This document shows, in pieces, positions 61,500-64,000 of a stretch of DNA of 64,000 bases. How positions within the stretch are numbered: the first letter of the stretch is position 1; each line of letters begins with the position of its first letter. The notes beneath the pieces are model-generated. The model searched no databases, had not been told where the DNA came from, and saw nothing but the letters and a program-made list of their open reading frames with translations. The stretch spans positions 124,001 to 188,000 of the forward strand of contig JBFPJN010000001.1 in the NCBI GenBank assembly GCA_040839025.1, given 5' to 3'. A program made the translations under genes and the position numbers. The stretch is from Alphaproteobacteria bacterium LSUCC0719. Lineage in GTDB: Bacteria > Pseudomonadota > Alphaproteobacteria > Puniceispirillales > Puniceispirillaceae.

Positions 61500-61872
61500 A
61501 GAAGAGGAACGCTTCTGTTGCCAGGTGCGCTCCAAACCCCGCCAGCCCGAGCTCAAGCGGACTGGACTTTAAGATCGGTTGCTTAAGCTGCCGTTAGGCT
61601 GCTGCTGCTACCGGAGCAGTGTTGTCATTTGCAACTACTACATGGCCCGATAACGGCGGGTACCATACCGAGCGAAAATACTGTCTTTATTACATGCGTC
61701 GATCCTATTTCGCCCCCAGTCTTTCAGCCGCCTTCGCCTGTCTTTGACATATGTTCCCTGATATATATGGAACAGAACAGGGCCGGCTGAAATGGTGGAG
61801 GCGCCGGGTACCGCCCCCGGGTCCGCTCTGCTTATTTCACAGCACGTTTATCGCCATAGCTGGCAAGCCAGC
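61500..61872 (-). ncRNA. ssrA: tmRNA (ssrA), permuted two-piece alphaproteobacterial type
   Basis: Read on the minus strand, the acceptor piece comes first. It ends with GGACCCGGGGGCGGTACC and CGGCGCCTCCACCA, a T-arm, acceptor stem and encoded CCA at 61793. After a short spacer the coding piece begins near 61717 with GGGGGCGAAATAGGATCGAC, the conserved 5' tRNA-like sequence. The tag frame runs from GCA (61632-61630) to TAA (61596-61594) and encodes ANDNTAPVAAAA, so with the tRNA-borne Ala the tag is AANDNTAPVAAAA. The outer limits are estimates: the 5' end follows a promoter-like sequence, and the 3' end is placed near a weak AGAAG/CTTCT hairpin with Ts. Confidence 0.92.
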
Positions 61873-61878
61873 CCCTAC

Positions 61879-61906
61879 AATATAGGTCTGGCAGCCGCGC
61901 TTTGAA
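61879..61906 (-). promoter_or_regulatory. Probable sigma-70 promoter of ssrA
   Basis: On the minus strand TTCAAA (61906-61901) and TATATT (61884-61879) are separated by 16 bases and lie just upstream of the tmRNA acceptor piece. Transcription would begin about 61872. Confidence 0.65.
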
Positions 61907-61998
61907 AGCTGTTTTCACAAATGTGATTGCGGCTTGATCGGGTGCGGTCGTCATGCGACCTTGCCGGGGCATCATCATGACAGCCGCGAGCGCCTCCC

Positions 61999-62793
61999 AT
62001 GCAGCAATATCTTGATCTTCTGAACCGTGTCCTTGACGAAGGGGTTGATCGTGGTGACCGCACCGGCACCGGCACCCGCGCCGTGTTCGGCCACCAGATG
62101 CGATTCGATCTCGAGGCCGGCTTCCCGTTGCTGACAACCAAGAAGCTGCACACACGATCGATCATTCATGAGCTGCTGTGGTTTGTCCGCGGTGACACCA
62201 ATATCCGCTATCTTCAGGAAAACGGCGTCTCGATCTGGGATGAATGGGCTGATGAAAATGGTGATCTCGGCCCGGTCTATGGCAAGCAGTGGCGTCGTTG
62301 GCAGGGGGCGGATGGACGCGAGATCGACCAGCTGGCCGATCTTGTCGAGGCCATCAAGACAACGCCTGAATCGCGACGGCTGATGCTGTCGGCCTGGAAC
62401 CCGGCCGATCTTCCCCATATGGCGCTGCCACCCTGCCATTGTCTGTTCCAGTTCTTTGTCGCCGATGGCAGGCTGTCCTGTCAGCTGTATCAGCGCAGCG
62501 CCGATATTTTTCTTGGCGTGCCGTTCAACATTGCCTCCTATGCGTTGCTGACGCATATGATCGCCGCGGTCTGTGACCTGCAGCCCGGCAGCTTCGTTCA
62601 CACGCTTGGCGACGCGCATCTCTATTCCAACCATTTCGACCAGGCGCGGCTGCAACTGACCCGCCAGCCGGGGCCGCTGCCACGGCTTGTGTTGCGGCGT
62701 GTTCCGGACACGATTGACGGCTTTGCCTTTGATGATTTCGAGATCACCGACTATGCGGCGGCGCCCACCATCCCGGCACCGATTGCTGTCTGA
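61999..62793 (+). CDS. thyA: Thymidylate synthase
   Basis: A 264-residue ThyA of the short (E. coli-length) form: [49 protein letters not shown], the catalytic Cys in [34 protein letters not shown] and GDAHLYSNH. It makes dTMP from dUMP with methylenetetrahydrofolate. folA follows one base after its stop, the standard pairing that regenerates tetrahydrofolate. Confidence 0.97.
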   Translation: MQQYLDLLNRVLDEGVDRGDRTGTGTRAVFGHQMRFDLEAGFPLLTTKKLHTRSIIHELLWFVRGDTNIRYLQENGVSIWDEWADENGDLGPVYGKQWRRWQGADGREIDQLADLVEAIKTTPESRRLMLSAWNPADLPHMALPPCHCLFQFFVADGRLSCQLYQRSADIFLGVPFNIASYALLTHMIAAVCDLQPGSFVHTLGDAHLYSNHFDQARLQLTRQPGPLPRLVLRRVPDTIDGFAFDDFEITDYAAAPTIPAPIAV

Positions 62794-62794
62794 C

Positions 62795-63337
62795 ATGGCG
62801 GATGGTCTTGAAATGGTCGCCGTCGTGGCGATGGCGCAGAACCGTGTGATCGGCGATGGCAGCGGGTTGATATGGCATCTTCCGGCGGATCTGAAGCGCG
62901 TCAAGGCGCTGACGATGGGCTGTCCGCTGATCATGGGACGGCGGACGTGGGATTCGATCGGTCGGGCGCTGCCGGGCCGTGCCAGCATCGTGATGACGCG
63001 GGATCCGCACTGGACCGGCGAGGGGGCGCTTCGTGCCGCCAGCATGGACAACGCGCTGGCACTGGCGCGCGACTGGATCCAGATGACCGAGGGCGCGCGC
63101 CGCGAGGTCATTCTGTTTGGTGGTGGGGAAATCTATGCTGCCGGGATGGCGCTGACCAACCGGATCGAGCTGACGGTTGTCGAGATTGACCCTGATGGCG
63201 GACCGGCGGCGGCAGTTTTTCCCGATCTCGATGCCGATATTTGGGACCGGCAGATCCTGCAACAGGTGCCGGCTGATGGCGAGGTGCCCGCCCATCGCTA
63301 TGAAAGACTGACCCGCAAGGTGCCGGTTCTGGTGTGA
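62795..63337 (+). CDS. folA: Dihydrofolate reductase
   Basis: A 180-residue DHFR: VAVVAMAQNRVIGDGSGLIW at the start with the WHLPADLKR helix, MGCPLIMGRRTWDSIGRALP, and VILFGGGEIYAAGM near the C terminus, including the NADPH-binding GG. ATG at 62795, immediately after the thyA stop, is the natural start. Confidence 0.95.
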   Translation: MADGLEMVAVVAMAQNRVIGDGSGLIWHLPADLKRVKALTMGCPLIMGRRTWDSIGRALPGRASIVMTRDPHWTGEGALRAASMDNALALARDWIQMTEGARREVILFGGGEIYAAGMALTNRIELTVVEIDPDGGPAAAVFPDLDADIWDRQILQQVPADGEVPAHRYERLTRKVPVLV

Positions 63338-63389
63338 TCTGACTGCCGTCCGTGCTGGCCAGATGCTGTCCGTCCGGCCGTGAGGCCGC

Positions 63390-64000
63390 CTAATCCATGA
63401 CAATCTTCGGACCTGCCTTCGGCGCGGAGGCAAGCTGTCCCATCACCTTGTCGGCGATGGCGCGGTAATGCGCGGCATGCGGGCCGTCCGGATCCTTGGC
63501 GACCACAGGCGTGCCGGCGTCGGAGGTTGCCCGGATCGTCATTTCCAGCGGCACATCACCAAGGAAGGGCGCGCCGATGCGCGCTGCCTCGGCGGCGGCG
63601 CCGCCATTGCCGAACACGTCATGCCGCCCCCCACAGTCGGGGCAGATGAAATGGCTCATATTCTCGATAATTCCCAGCACCGGTACATTGACCTTGCGGA
63701 ACATGTTGAGACCCTTGCGGGCGTCGATCAGCGCCAGATCCTGGGGTGTAGAGACAATCACCGCGCCCGACAGGGCGGCCCGCTGCGAGAGTGTCAGCTG
63801 GGCATCGCCGGTGCCCGGTGGCATGTCGATGATCAACACGTCCAGATTGTCCCATGCGACATCGCGAAGCATCTGTTCGATGGCGCTCATCACCATCGGG
63901 CCACGCCAGATCGTCGGCGCGTCCTCGGCAACAAGATAGCCAATCGACATTGTCTGCAGTCCCCATGCGTCAATCGGCACGATCTTCTTGCCATCGCTCT
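63390..64000 (-). CDS. apbC: Mrp/ApbC-family iron-sulfur carrier ATPase, 5' end outside window
   Basis: The minus-strand frame is open to the window end, so the N-terminal half, including the Walker A motif, is missing. The visible part starts near VPIDAWGLQTMSIGYLV and has DVLIIDMPPGTGDAQLTLSQ, VSTPQDLALIDARKG, and the cluster-binding C-x-x-C in HFICPDCGGRHDVFG, all diagnostic of Mrp/ApbC (NUBPL) proteins that carry 4Fe-4S clusters to apo-proteins. Confidence 0.93.
   Translation of the reverse strand, partial: SDGKKIVPIDAWGLQTMSIGYLVAEDAPTIWRGPMVMSAIEQMLRDVAWDNLDVLIIDMPPGTGDAQLTLSQRAALSGAVIVSTPQDLALIDARKGLNMFRKVNVPVLGIIENMSHFICPDCGGRHDVFGNGGAAAEAARIGAPFLGDVPLEMTIRATSDAGTPVVAKDPDGPHAAHYRAIADKVMGQLASAPKAGPKIVMD

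Noticed and set aside
61793-61830. A stand-alone tRNA gene, suggested by the CCA-ending acceptor stem
   Set aside because: There is no anticodon arm in the right place; the sequence is the acceptor piece of the two-piece tmRNA.

Overview
The window reads as one contiguous stretch of a GC-rich alphaproteobacterial chromosome with few non-coding gaps. Lineage evidence: the tmRNA gene is of the permuted two-piece alphaproteobacterial kind, ribosomal protein L36 has the alphaproteobacterial form, and sspB has the acidic-tailed alpha form. The catabolic repertoire (glycolate oxidase, creatinase, phytanoyl-CoA-type dioxygenase, many ABC and EamA transporters) suggests a heterotroph living on dissolved organic matter. 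A marine SAR116/Rhodospirillales-like organism is a guess; nothing in the sequence fixes the genus. I saw no phage, insertion sequence, CRISPR array or tRNA gene.

Layout. 1-4141: a same-strand run of a cupin (cut by the window edge), a MetE-like methyltransferase, an alpha/beta hydrolase, an RraA-like protein and a beta-lactamase-fold hydrolase. 4208-6702: a rhodanese divergent from a propionyl-CoA-synthetase-like enzyme. 6835-11934: a complete branched-chain-amino-acid-type ABC transporter. 12078-18640: an aromatic-type aminotransferase, a ThDP enzyme, a proline-racemase-family enzyme and a cysteine-desulfurase-like protein in one tight operon, then a PatB-type C-S lyase. 18732-20506: an FAH-family hydrolase and an EamA exporter. 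20496-25600: the lower protocatechuate/gallate 4,5-cleavage pathway (LigJ, LigC, a DUF1932 dehydrogenase, LigU/GalD, LigI) in two divergent arms. 25602-29288: a TerC-like membrane protein and a Fur-box-controlled ferric-iron uptake pair without an ATPase. 29371-32553: an FMN 2-hydroxy-acid dehydrogenase, diaminopropionate ammonia-lyase and a PhyH dioxygenase.

32736-44324 is the most distinctive part. It holds a ureohydrolase, a decayed creatinase 3' remnant, an AT-rich island with two small unknown genes, a glycine-amidinotransferase (AGAT) homologue, an intact creatinase, and a divergent spermidine/putrescine-type ABC transporter followed by an EamA carrier and an aldehyde dehydrogenase. Together these look like uptake and turnover of guanidino compounds such as creatine and guanidinoacetate. 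The grouping is inference; the individual enzyme families are well supported by active-site motifs.

44341-64000 is mostly housekeeping: a methyltransferase, a GFA-family protein, ccmE, cytochrome c with a flavin dehydrogenase, a PCu(A)C copper chaperone, pterin dehydratase, azlCD, a GT25 glycosyltransferase, pgk, msrA, rpmJ, glcDEF, class I fumarase, sspB, ssrA, thyA, folA and an incomplete mrp/apbC gene. ssrA and sspB, the tag source and the tag adaptor, are adjacent. Across the window, intergenic gaps repeatedly contain perfect or near-perfect 12-17 bp tandem duplications.
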